From a bacterium UBP11_UBA4055 (GTDB taxonomy: Bacteria; UBA4055), in the NCBI GenBank assembly GCA_002382735.1, contig DFZN01000043.1, positions 4,340 to 68,339 on the forward strand: DNA of 64,000 nt. The letters run 5' to 3'. How positions within the stretch are numbered: position 1 is the first letter of the stretch; each line of letters begins with the position of its first letter. This document shows, piece after piece, positions 35,584-42,791 of the stretch. A model generated the notes under the pieces. That model did not search any database. It was not told the DNA's origin and saw only the letters and a list, made by a program, of their open reading frames with translations. Both the position numbers and the translations under genes were made by a program.

Positions 35584-36153
35584 TTAATCTCCCTTGATTA
35601 GGTTTAACAACTTTTGCGTTATTACATTTTTTCTTTTTATTATAATTGTTTCCATTGTCTCAGTTTCTTTTTTTAGTAAAGAATCAAGCTCTACAATATG
35701 CTTTTGAATTTCTTTTGACGGTACTTCGATTTCCATCTCCTTAAGATTATTTATGCTTATGAGTTTCTGAGATGTCCCTTTCGAGATAATATTGTAATAT
35801 TCTTTTGCAGATTTCTGATTCAGATACCAGTTAAGATATTCCGGCAATATGTCTTCTGCTTTCACTATTAATACTATTAGAGGTGCTGATGCCACTGCAA
35901 GTATGTCTTTCCCAAAAATATAGGTAGAATTAATTTCTCCCCGCGTTTTGAAGAGTATATCGTTTTTCTTTAAATAATGATTTTCTCTTATCGAATCATC
36001 AGTGATGAAATCAATATTTTTAAAATCGATCTTATAATCCTTAAGATCTTTCATCTGGATAACACCGAGTTTTCCTTTCTGATACTTCTTTAACCCGTTA
36101 CGAAATGTGTATCCCGTTTTTATTTCAGCTATATTATCAAGTTTAACCTTCAT
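35584..36153 (-). CDS. hsdS: Half-length type I specificity subunit (single target-recognition domain)
   Basis: HsdS chooses the DNA sequence bound by a type I enzyme. From the ATG at 36151-36153 the product is 189 residues and contains one target-recognition domain (MKVKLDNIAEIKTGYTFRNG ... GTSQKLISINNLKEMEIEVPS). One C-terminal coiled-coil helix (LDSLLKKETETMETIIIKRKN) follows. Complete HsdS proteins have about 400 residues with two such units. A single unit could dimerise and recognise a palindromic-type split site. An in-frame ATG at 36171 lies only three bases from the predicted transcription start, so the shorter frame with GGGGA upstream is preferred. It is the first gene of the restriction operon. 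Confidence 0.88.
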   Translation of the reverse strand: MKVKLDNIAEIKTGYTFRNGLKKYQKGKLGVIQMKDLKDYKIDFKNIDFITDDSIRENHYLKKNDILFKTRGEINSTYIFGKDILAVASAPLIVLIVKAEDILPEYLNWYLNQKSAKEYYNIISKGTSQKLISINNLKEMEIEVPSKEIQKHIVELDSLLKKETETMETIIIKRKNVITQKLLNLIKGD

Positions 36154-36180
36154 CAATTCCCCAATTAACATCCTGTGTCA

Positions 36181-36209
36181 AGTATAACATATTATTTCGA
36201 TTCCGTCAA
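36181..36209 (-). promoter_or_regulatory. Sigma70 promoter of the type I restriction operon
   Basis: On the minus strand TTGACG (36204-36209), a 17-base spacer and TATACT (36181-36186) place the transcript start near 36174, 21 bases before the hsdS ATG at 36153. The heptamer ACTTGAC appears both in the -35 region and just after the -10 box. Confidence 0.85.
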
Positions 36210-36384
36210 GTATTACTTTCTATATTTTGTTTATTGCAACATTTTTAGTTCAATTTTTGACAGCGTGATGTGAATTTTTTTTTTTAAAAACCCGCATTCT
36301 GATAATTATTAAACAAAAACTTTCAAGTAACTTTCTAACACCTAAAAATTGTTTATTTTTTACATATAATCTAAAATTTCCTTC
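36210..36384. other. AT-rich gene-free spacer at the edge of the restriction island
   Basis: The gap between the hsdS start (36153) and ffh (36467) is 313 bases. Apart from the restriction promoter and the ffh promoter it holds only AT-rich DNA with an 11-base T-run around 36274-36285. No gene, tRNA, integrase site or repeat of the island's other end was recognised by eye. Confidence 0.6.
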
Positions 36385-36413
36385 TTGCTATTTTCGTGCG
36401 ATTTCATTATATT
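36385..36413 (+). promoter_or_regulatory. Sigma70-like promoter of the ffh-rplS operon
   Basis: TTGCTA (36385-36390), a 17-base spacer and TATATT (36408-36413) lie about 50 bases before the ffh start. Confidence 0.65.
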
Positions 36414-36466
36414 CGCAGTTCCTTAGAAATAAGGGCTTTATTATAAATAATAAACGATCCGGAAGT

Positions 36467-37813
36467 ATGTTCGAAGATCTGAGCGGAAAGCTCGAATCCA
36501 TATTTAAAACCTTAAAAGGACAGCACAGGATCTCGGAAGAGAATATTAAAGTATCTCTCAGAGAGGTCAGGGTAGCCTTGCTTGAAGCCGATGTGAACTA
36601 CATTGTGGTGAAAGATTTCATCAACAGGGTGCGCGACAGGGCTATCGGCGAAAAGGTGTTCGAAAAACTTACGCCGGGTCAGCTCATTATAAAATTCATT
36701 CACGAAGAACTTGTCAGAGTGCTCGGTGGCGGAACTGCTGAAGTTGCGATGCAGAAAGGCGCACCGACAGTGATCATGATGTGTGGGCTCCAGGGCTCAG
36801 GTAAAACCACCCACACCGCAAAGCTGGCCAGCTACTTCCGTAAGAAGAACAAGAGCAGACCGCTCATGGTAGCCGCGGACATTTACAGGCCGGCCGCGAT
36901 CGATCAGCTCAAGACGCTCGGTAAACAGCTCAACATACCTGTTTATTCCGAGGACTCGAAAGATGTGACCACCATTTGCGTCAACGCGCTTGAGTTCGCA
37001 AAAGAGAACAGGAACGATCTTATAATACTCGACACGGCCGGAAGGCTCCACATTGATGAGGAGATGATGAACGAGCTCATCCGTGTAAAAGAAAAGATTC
37101 AGCCGCACGAGATCCTTTTCGTGGCCGACAGTATGATCGGGCAGGACGCCGTGACGACAGCCGCCGAGTTCAACGAAAAGCTCAACTTTGACGGAGTGAT
37201 CCTGACCAAGATGGACGGGGATTCGAGAGGAGGAGCGGCGCTTTCTATCCGCGAGGTGACCGGCAAGCCTATCAAGTTCGTGGGTACCGGCGAGAAATTG
37301 GACGAGATCGAGGTCTTTCATCCGGACAGGCTCGCGCAGAGAATACTCGGCATGGGCGATATCCTGTCGCTCGTCGAAAAAGCTCAGGACAGCATGGACC
37401 AGTCGGAAGCTGAAAGACTTGCGAGAAAGATCGAGAAAGAGGATTTCACTTACGAGGATTTTTTGGCTCAGATCAGGCAGATCAAGAAAATGGGTTCAAT
37501 AAAATCGATGCTCAAAATGATGCCCGGCATAGGAAATAAACTTGACGCAATGGATATAGACGAAAAAGCTTTTGTCAAGATCGAGGCTATAATCCATTCG
37601 ATGACGAGAAAGGAAAGAAATAAACCCCAGCTTCTCAACGGATCAAGGAAACTCAGGATCGCCAAAGGTTCGGGCAGGAGCGTTCAGGAAATAAATCAGC
37701 TCATTAAACAGTTCGAGCAGATGAACATGATGATGAGACAGATAAGAAAGATAGGATTCAATAAACTGGCCAGAGGAATGTTCGGGGCGAAAGCTCCGGC
37801 AAGGCCGTATTAA
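36467..37813 (+). CDS. ffh: Signal recognition particle protein Ffh (SRP54)
   Basis: Ffh is the GTPase that binds signal sequences and 4.5S RNA and targets membrane proteins to FtsY. The 448-residue protein has the N domain, the GTPase P-loop GLQGSGKTT (107-115), DTAGRLHIDEEM and TKMDGDSRGGAALS. A C-terminal M domain contains the RNA-binding GSGRSVQEINQLIKQF and a methionine-rich helix (MNMMMRQIRK). Length is normal. It heads the conserved ffh-rpsP-rimM-trmD-rplS order. The 4.5S RNA gene itself was not seen nearby. Confidence 0.98.
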   Translation: MFEDLSGKLESIFKTLKGQHRISEENIKVSLREVRVALLEADVNYIVVKDFINRVRDRAIGEKVFEKLTPGQLIIKFIHEELVRVLGGGTAEVAMQKGAPTVIMMCGLQGSGKTTHTAKLASYFRKKNKSRPLMVAADIYRPAAIDQLKTLGKQLNIPVYSEDSKDVTTICVNALEFAKENRNDLIILDTAGRLHIDEEMMNELIRVKEKIQPHEILFVADSMIGQDAVTTAAEFNEKLNFDGVILTKMDGDSRGGAALSIREVTGKPIKFVGTGEKLDEIEVFHPDRLAQRILGMGDILSLVEKAQDSMDQSEAERLARKIEKEDFTYEDFLAQIRQIKKMGSIKSMLKMMPGIGNKLDAMDIDEKAFVKIEAIIHSMTRKERNKPQLLNGSRKLRIAKGSGRSVQEINQLIKQFEQMNMMMRQIRKIGFNKLARGMFGAKAPARPY

Positions 37814-37885
37814 TTGTGTAATGGGCGTACCGGACTGGTTCCCGGCCGTTCATTAAATTACATAAAACAAATAACCGGAGGAAAA

Positions 37886-38512
37886 ATGGTTAAACTGAGA
37901 ATGACCAGACTGGGGAAGAAAAAAGCCCCCTTCTACAGGATCATCGCGATCGATTCTAAAAAAAGAAGAGACGGTGATTACATCGAAAAGATCGGTCTCT
38001 ACAATCCCGTGGCTTCAGGAAAAGCCGAGAGACTGAAGATCGAAACAGAAAAAGCGTTAAAATGGCTTCTTGAAGGAGCACAGCCTTCACCGACCGTCAG
38101 AAATCTTTTCAGCGAAGTAGGGATTATGCTGAGATACGACATGATGAGAAGGATCAAAAAGCAGAAAGTCGAGAAAAAGGGCGCTGACGGCAAGCCGGTC
38201 ATAAAGTACATCGCCGTTCTTGACGAAAACGGAGAACCTATCAGGAAATACACTGATGAGCAGATCGAGGAAGCTCACAGAAACTGGCTGCTCATTCAGG
38301 AAAAGAAGAAGAACAAAAAACCTGTTGAGAAAAAAATACTTTCCAAAAAAGCCAAAGCGAAGATAGAAGCCGATAAGAAAGCCGCTGCAACTGCAGCCGA
38401 AGCTACTAAAAAAGCAGCCGAGGATGCAAAGAAGGCAGAAGAAGAAGCTAAAAAAGCCGCTGAAGCTGCTGTAGCTGAAGCTCCCGCTGCTGAAGAGAAC
38501 AAGGCTGAATAA
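37886..38512 (+). CDS. rpsP: 30S ribosomal protein S16 with long Lys/Ala C-terminal extension
   Basis: S16 helps assemble the 30S body. The start at 37886 follows GGAGG and gives the standard opening MVKLRMTRLGKKKAPFYRI; an open frame back to 37814 is not supported. The conserved domain covers about the first 80 residues (through PTVRNLFSEVGI). Instead of ending there the protein continues to 208 residues. The extension begins with a basic region and ends in a low-complexity K/A/E tail (KKAAEDAKKAEEEAKKAAE) that should form a charged helix. Similar but shorter extensions exist in some lineages; the function here is unknown. Confidence 0.96.
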   Translation: MVKLRMTRLGKKKAPFYRIIAIDSKKRRDGDYIEKIGLYNPVASGKAERLKIETEKALKWLLEGAQPSPTVRNLFSEVGIMLRYDMMRRIKKQKVEKKGADGKPVIKYIAVLDENGEPIRKYTDEQIEEAHRNWLLIQEKKKNKKPVEKKILSKKAKAKIEADKKAAATAAEATKKAAEDAKKAEEEAKKAAEAAVAEAPAAEENKAE

Positions 38513-38517
38513 AAAAA

Positions 38518-39045
38518 ATGATCAGTCCCGACGACTATATATTGGTAGGAAAATTAGGCAGAACAGCGGGATTGAACGGTTCATTGACAATAGTTTCACT
38601 CACATCTTTCCCTGAAAGGTTCGGATCCATGAAGAAATTCTTCCTGACCAGAGAGAAAAGAACGCCTTTTGAGCTTGAAGTTGAAAAAGTGACCTACCAT
38701 GACAGCAGGATCATTGTTAAGCTTAAGGGGATCGACACGGAAGAAAAGGCTAAAGAACTTACCGGGTACAGGATAACCGTGAGCAAAAAAGACAGGGTAA
38801 AACCGCCGAAAGACTGCTATTTCATAGAAGACCTTCTGGAATGCCTTGTTTATTTGAAGAACGGCGACCTAATAGGGAAGATGAAAGATGTGATAGACAT
38901 GTCCTCAAATGACATTTATGTTGTTGACCGTAAGGGACAGGATGTTCTTATACCTGCGATAAAGCAGTTTATAAAGAATATTGACATAGAAAACAAACGG
39001 ATCACGGTGCAACTTACAGACGGAATGCTTCCCGATGAAGATTGA
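38518..39045 (+). CDS. rimM: Ribosome maturation factor RimM
   Basis: RimM binds S19 during maturation of the 30S head. The 175-residue protein has the N-terminal RimM domain (YILVGKLGRTAGLNGSL) and a C-terminal PRC-barrel (CYFIEDLLECLVYLKNGDLIGKMKDV ... VLIPAIKQFIKNID, quoted in parts). Its length is normal. It starts five bases after rpsP and its end overlaps trmD by 11 bases, the usual arrangement. No strong ribosome site is seen because of the A-run in front of the ATG, so translation is probably coupled to rpsP. Confidence 0.95.
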   Translation: MISPDDYILVGKLGRTAGLNGSLTIVSLTSFPERFGSMKKFFLTREKRTPFELEVEKVTYHDSRIIVKLKGIDTEEKAKELTGYRITVSKKDRVKPPKDCYFIEDLLECLVYLKNGDLIGKMKDVIDMSSNDIYVVDRKGQDVLIPAIKQFIKNIDIENKRITVQLTDGMLPDED

Positions 39046-39721
39046 CATTGTAACCGCTTTACCGGAGCTGTTAACCGGGTTTGTAGGAGAATCCATACTG
39101 AGGATCGGACAGGAAAAAGGTCTTATTGAGCTTAAAGTACACGATTTGAGGGACTGGACTGCCGACAGGCACAGAACGGTCGATGACTCCCCCTACGGCG
39201 GAGGTCCCGGAATGATAATGAAGGTCGAGCCTTTTGTGAAGGCGATAAGAGACCTTAAGACTCCAAAGTCGACCGTTATCATGCCCACGCCCGCCGGAGA
39301 AGTATATTCGCAGATGATCGCGAGAGAACTTCTGGAGCTGGAACACATGATCATCATCTGCGGGCATTACAAGGGGATAGACGCGAGGATCGAGCATTAC
39401 ATTGACAGGTTCATCTCGACGGGCGACTACATTCTGACCGGCGGAGAACTTCCCGCAGCGATGATAGCCGACTCGGTCTGCAGGCTGATCCCAGGAGTGA
39501 TATCGGACATCGGTTCCGCCGATTCGGACTCTTTTGAGAACGGACTTCTGGACTGCGGCTATTACACGAGACCGCCCGTCTTTGAGGGTCATGAGGTTCC
39601 CGAAGTGCTCATGTCGGGCAATCACAAGTCTATCGGCAAATGGCGGATGAACGACTCTCTGGAAAGAACCGGGCTTAAAAGGCCGGATCTGTTTGAAAAG
39701 TATAATGAAAAATTAAAATAA
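39035..39721 (+). CDS. trmD: tRNA (guanine37-N1)-methyltransferase TrmD
   Basis: TrmD methylates G37 next to the anticodon and prevents frameshifting. The 228-residue SPOUT protein contains LRDWTADRHRTVDDSPYGGGPGM and the knot segments IICGHYKGIDARIEHYID and DYILTGGELPAAMIADSVCRLIPG. RPPVFEGHEVPEVLMSGNH and the C-terminal RPDLFEKY follow. All are strongly diagnostic. It overlaps rimM by 11 bases, and rplS follows 11 bases later. Length is slightly short but within the family range. Confidence 0.98.
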   Translation: MKIDIVTALPELLTGFVGESILRIGQEKGLIELKVHDLRDWTADRHRTVDDSPYGGGPGMIMKVEPFVKAIRDLKTPKSTVIMPTPAGEVYSQMIARELLELEHMIIICGHYKGIDARIEHYIDRFISTGDYILTGGELPAAMIADSVCRLIPGVISDIGSADSDSFENGLLDCGYYTRPPVFEGHEVPEVLMSGNHKSIGKWRMNDSLERTGLKRPDLFEKYNEKLK

Positions 39722-39732
39722 CGGGGTAAAAG

Positions 39733-40083
39733 ATGGATTTTTTACATTCACTTAATACTGAGCAGGTCAAGACTGACAGACCGGAATTCAAAGCCGGCGA
39801 CACTCTTGATGTGCATATCAGGATAGTCGAGGGCAACAAGGAGAGGGTACAGGTTTTCTCCGGTGTTGTCATTCAGGTAAAGGGAACAGGCGTCGGAAAA
39901 ACTTTTACGATAAGAAAAATATCGAACGGTATCGGCGTTGAAAAAATTCTTCCTCTGAACTCACCATTCATTGACAAGATCGTTAAAGTCAAGGAAGGCA
40001 AAGTCAGACAGGCCAGGATATACTACTTCAGAGAAAGAAGGGGTAAATCTGCAAGGATCAAGGAAGTCAAAAAGGGTAAATAA
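39733..40083 (+). CDS. rplS: 50S ribosomal protein L19
   Basis: L19 lies at the 30S-50S interface. The 116-residue protein shows the standard core PEFKAGDTLDVHIRIVEGNKERVQ and FTIRKISNGIGVEKILPLNSP, then IYYFRERRGKSARIKE at the end. It closes the ffh-rpsP-rimM-trmD operon and is followed by a strong terminator shared with the convergent smpB. Confidence 0.98.
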   Translation: MDFLHSLNTEQVKTDRPEFKAGDTLDVHIRIVEGNKERVQVFSGVVIQVKGTGVGKTFTIRKISNGIGVEKILPLNSPFIDKIVKVKEGKVRQARIYYFRERRGKSARIKEVKKGK

Positions 40084-40089
40084 ACAAAT

Positions 40090-40119
40090 GAAAAAGGCTG
40101 CCTCGCGCAGCCTTTTTTT
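40090..40119. terminator. Bidirectional terminator between rplS and smpB
   Basis: The arms AAAGGCTGC and GCAGCCTTT pair around a short loop, with A-run left and T-run right. It lies just after rplS and touches the smpB stop on the other strand. Confidence 0.92.
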
Positions 40120-40585
40120 ATTTATTGAAAAATTTTGTGATCCTGTCCATTTCCCGTTTTACTTCCCTTTCCTTTATCGCATCTCTCTTCTCGTATTCCC
40201 TTTTGCCTTTGCAGAGCCCGATCTCTACCTTGATCAGATGCATCTTTCTGTATATTCTTAAAGGTATGACAGTCAGCCCTGTATTCTGAAGTTTGATCTG
40301 AAGTTTTTTCAGTTCCTTTTTCTTCATTAACAGCTTTCTGTTCCTTGTTGTTTCGTGATTGAAAATGTTTGCCTCTCTGAACTCCGAGACATGCATTCCC
40401 ACAATAAAAAGCTCGTTATCGAAAAACCTTGCGTAACATTCCTTCAGCGATACTTTTCCTGCTTTTATCGATTTGACTTCACTGCCGACGAGAACTATTC
40501 CGGCTTCATATTTCTCCAGTATCTCGTAATCGTGGAAAGCCTTCTTGTTCTGCGCCAGATTTGTATTTTTCGCTTCTTTAGCCAT
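40118..40585 (-). CDS. smpB: SsrA-binding protein SmpB
   Basis: SmpB carries tmRNA to stalled ribosomes for trans-translation. The 155-residue protein has NKKAFHDYEILEKYEAGIVL, LVGSEVKSIKAGKVSLKE, FDNELFIVGMHV and the basic C-terminal tail KGKREYEKRDAIKER. This is the complete standard pattern. The ssrA gene itself was not seen beside it. It stands alone between two terminators on the minus strand. Confidence 0.98.
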   Translation of the reverse strand: MAKEAKNTNLAQNKKAFHDYEILEKYEAGIVLVGSEVKSIKAGKVSLKECYARFFDNELFIVGMHVSEFREANIFNHETTRNRKLLMKKKELKKLQIKLQNTGLTVIPLRIYRKMHLIKVEIGLCKGKREYEKRDAIKEREVKREMDRITKFFNK

Positions 40586-40621
40586 TATGCCTTTTAGTTA
40601 ACTCATCTTGCGTATTCCGAA

Positions 40622-40650
40622 CAAAAAGACGCGTAAACGCGTCTTTTTTA
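40622..40650. terminator. Terminator of the long minus-strand cluster
   Basis: AAAAAGACGCGT and ACGCGTCTTTTTT form a perfect hairpin with a tiny loop. It lies about 30 bases after the lipoprotein stop (40678) and before the smpB start. Confidence 0.9.
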
Positions 40651-40677
40651 TGTTACGGTATCTCATAACATTACATT

Positions 40678-41625
40678 TTATTCGATACCTGTAAAATCGC
40701 CTATCGAGAATTCAATTATAGGGTTTTGTTTGCTGTTATCGTATTTTATGCTCATGGGATATTCGGTCTTTTCGAAAACACCCTTTTTTCTAATAATGTA
40801 TTTATTTATGTTCTCAATATCTTCGACGCTGTAGAATATCTCTCCTATCAGTTCAAATATAAGAACATTTGCGTCCTCATTTGAAAAACCGTCGGAATTA
40901 TTAATAACATGAATACCTATCACCTGACCTTCCTTCATGCTGAAATACAGCGATGTCTGTTTTTCCGTGAATTTAAGGGTTTTTGTAGCGTTCTGAGTAT
41001 AAACGAGATCTTCGGTATATTTGGGCGTCAGATATGATGAGAGCTGCTGATAAGTCATTTTCATCACTGACCTGCTGTCATTCCTCGCAGAAGCGATCGC
41101 GAGATTATACTCCTTTTCTTTCTGCATTTCAATATTCTTACGCTGCCTTTCTTCTTCGCGTTTCTTTTGTTTTTCGACTTCGTTCTTCCTTCTTACTATC
41201 TCCATTTCTGTGAGCTCATACGGTTCCGAGTAATAATCCGTGTCAAAGAAGAATTTGTTCTTGGTGAAACCTTCAATGTAGCCGCGCTCTTTATTAAATA
41301 CTCTTATTCTTGTAAGTTCAAGACCGAGCTTTCCGTCAACGATCTCAACGAACTCTCTTGAGTAAACATAAGTTACAGGTTCGGCAAATTTAGATTCATC
41401 GGCATATACCGGCACCTTACGGTTCTTGATCCACCTGAATTTTGACCAGTGAGGTTCGAGCTTAGTCTTATAAAATTCTTTCCCTTCCTCATCCGTAATA
41501 ATATCTTCCGAAACTTTTGCAGCTTCATATTTGCCGCCTTCTCTGTTTTCGTCTATCGTAAACTTTTTTTGTGCGCATCCGAAAAGCAGCAGTACCGTCA
41601 TCAGAACAAATAAATATCTTATCAT
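40678..41625 (-). CDS. Lipoprotein with central coiled coil, unknown function
   Basis: The 315-residue protein has a lipoprotein signal with lipobox LLFGC (Cys17), so Lgt should modify it. An N-terminal beta-rich part (about residues 40-130) has RKVPVYADESKFAEPVTYVY, which resembles a bacterial SH3-like segment. A charged E/K/R/Q coiled coil (about 140-170) and a C-terminal domain without a recognised family follow. It lies 28 bases after a TPR-protein gene and is probably the last gene of the Lon/kinase cluster. I do not recognise a specific family. Confidence 0.82.
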   Translation of the reverse strand: MIRYLFVLMTVLLLFGCAQKKFTIDENREGGKYEAAKVSEDIITDEEGKEFYKTKLEPHWSKFRWIKNRKVPVYADESKFAEPVTYVYSREFVEIVDGKLGLELTRIRVFNKERGYIEGFTKNKFFFDTDYYSEPYELTEMEIVRRKNEVEKQKKREEERQRKNIEMQKEKEYNLAIASARNDSRSVMKMTYQQLSSYLTPKYTEDLVYTQNATKTLKFTEKQTSLYFSMKEGQVIGIHVINNSDGFSNEDANVLIFELIGEIFYSVEDIENINKYIIRKKGVFEKTEYPMSIKYDNSKQNPIIEFSIGDFTGIE

Positions 41626-41653
41626 AGATTTAACCTCATCACTTAGGTAAGGA

Positions 41654-42712
41654 TTAATTATTTAACCTTTCGATCTCTCCGAGCCAAAAATCAACTGACT
41701 GCTTGGTGAGAAAATCCTCCTGAGCTATCATAAGCGACCTTTTAGCCTCGTCATACTTTTTCATTTTTACCAGTGCTATAGCCCGTTCAAGATGACCGAG
41801 GCTGTATTTTGCGTCCTTGCTGTATGTGATCGCTTTATCGGCATATTCGAGTGCGCTTATCGCCCTTCCCTGTACATTATACAACTGGGAAAGTCTGACG
41901 CAGAGTTCGTAGAATTTTCTGTAGCCTTTTGGTCCGAGCTGTATTCCTTTGAGGAAAACCGAAATGGCCTCATCGGTCAGCCTGTCCTTCTCCTCTTTTC
42001 CTTTTACGAGGTTGCTCTGCTCAACAAGGCTCCCGCCCAAAGCATTGTATATCTTATGGTCTTTCGGATCCAGTTTTAGAGCTTTCCGATAATATTCTAC
42101 AGCTTTTCCCGGATCGTTCTTTTTTGTAACATATACGCCGCCGATAAGATAGAATGCATTTTCAGGTTTATAGTATTTCGACATCTTTAAATAATATTCG
42201 ATGGCTCTGTCGGGATTGGAGTGAATTATATCATTACCGACCTTATAATATATCTTTCCCTTGTCCTCGGTGTTCTTCATTCCTTCAAGATACTTTTCCA
42301 TTTCGGTGAAATTACCCAAGTCCGCGCATACATCCGCAGCCTGGTAATAAGCTTCATCAAAGTCGTCCTTAATAGCTATCGCTTCTTTGAATTTCTCGAG
42401 GGCTTCTTTTAGATTTTTGTCTTTTTTAAGCTGTATCCCCTGATTGTAAGCCGCTTTGTGGAGATTTTCCGACTCGTCTTTGCATTTGAGGTAATCTTTT
42501 CTGAGATTCTCAGACTCTTCCCAGAGAAGGTTATACTTAGGAAGAAGTTCGTCGTACTGAGCCTTTGTGATATCCGTGCTCTTCATTTTGGTCTCGATTT
42601 CTTTCCATGCATCGAGTTTGTCTTCAAAAAGCTTTTTCTTATCTCCGCAGGTCTCTGCGAGAAGTGAGGCGGTTAAGGCAAATATCATCAGGTTTATAAG
42701 TATTAAACGCAT
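41654..42712 (-). CDS. Exported TPR-repeat protein
   Basis: From the ATG at 42710-42712, behind GGAG, the product is 352 residues with a signal peptide (MRLILINLMIFALTASLLAE). A coiled-coil-like region (about 25-90) and at least five tetratricopeptide repeats follow (units such as EALEKFKEAIAIKDDFDEAY and AVEYYRKALKLDPKDHKIYN). A longer frame to 42784 is not favoured, because the signal peptide would be buried. TPR proteins scaffold other proteins; the partner may be the neighbouring lipoprotein. It follows lon on the same strand with a gap of about 80 bases. Confidence 0.85.
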   Translation of the reverse strand: MRLILINLMIFALTASLLAETCGDKKKLFEDKLDAWKEIETKMKSTDITKAQYDELLPKYNLLWEESENLRKDYLKCKDESENLHKAAYNQGIQLKKDKNLKEALEKFKEAIAIKDDFDEAYYQAADVCADLGNFTEMEKYLEGMKNTEDKGKIYYKVGNDIIHSNPDRAIEYYLKMSKYYKPENAFYLIGGVYVTKKNDPGKAVEYYRKALKLDPKDHKIYNALGGSLVEQSNLVKGKEEKDRLTDEAISVFLKGIQLGPKGYRKFYELCVRLSQLYNVQGRAISALEYADKAITYSKDAKYSLGHLERAIALVKMKKYDEAKRSLMIAQEDFLTKQSVDFWLGEIERLNN

Positions 42713-42791
42713 CTTTTTCTCCGTTACATTTTCATTCAGTTTTAAAAGAGTATGTAAAAAACTCAAAAAATATTGATTTCGCAAGTGAAAA

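Noticed and set aside
36154..36171. Upstream ATG of the half-length hsdS
   Set aside because: The predicted transcript starts only three bases before it, and the next ATG has a good ribosome site.
29075..36209. Mobile element ends or integrase for the restriction island
   Set aside because: No transposase, integrase, terminal inverted repeat or att-like direct repeat was found by eye at either edge.
36210..36466. 4.5S RNA, tmRNA or tRNA gene near ffh and smpB
   Set aside because: No tRNA cloverleaf, tmRNA ends or SRP RNA tetraloop motif could be recognised in the gaps.
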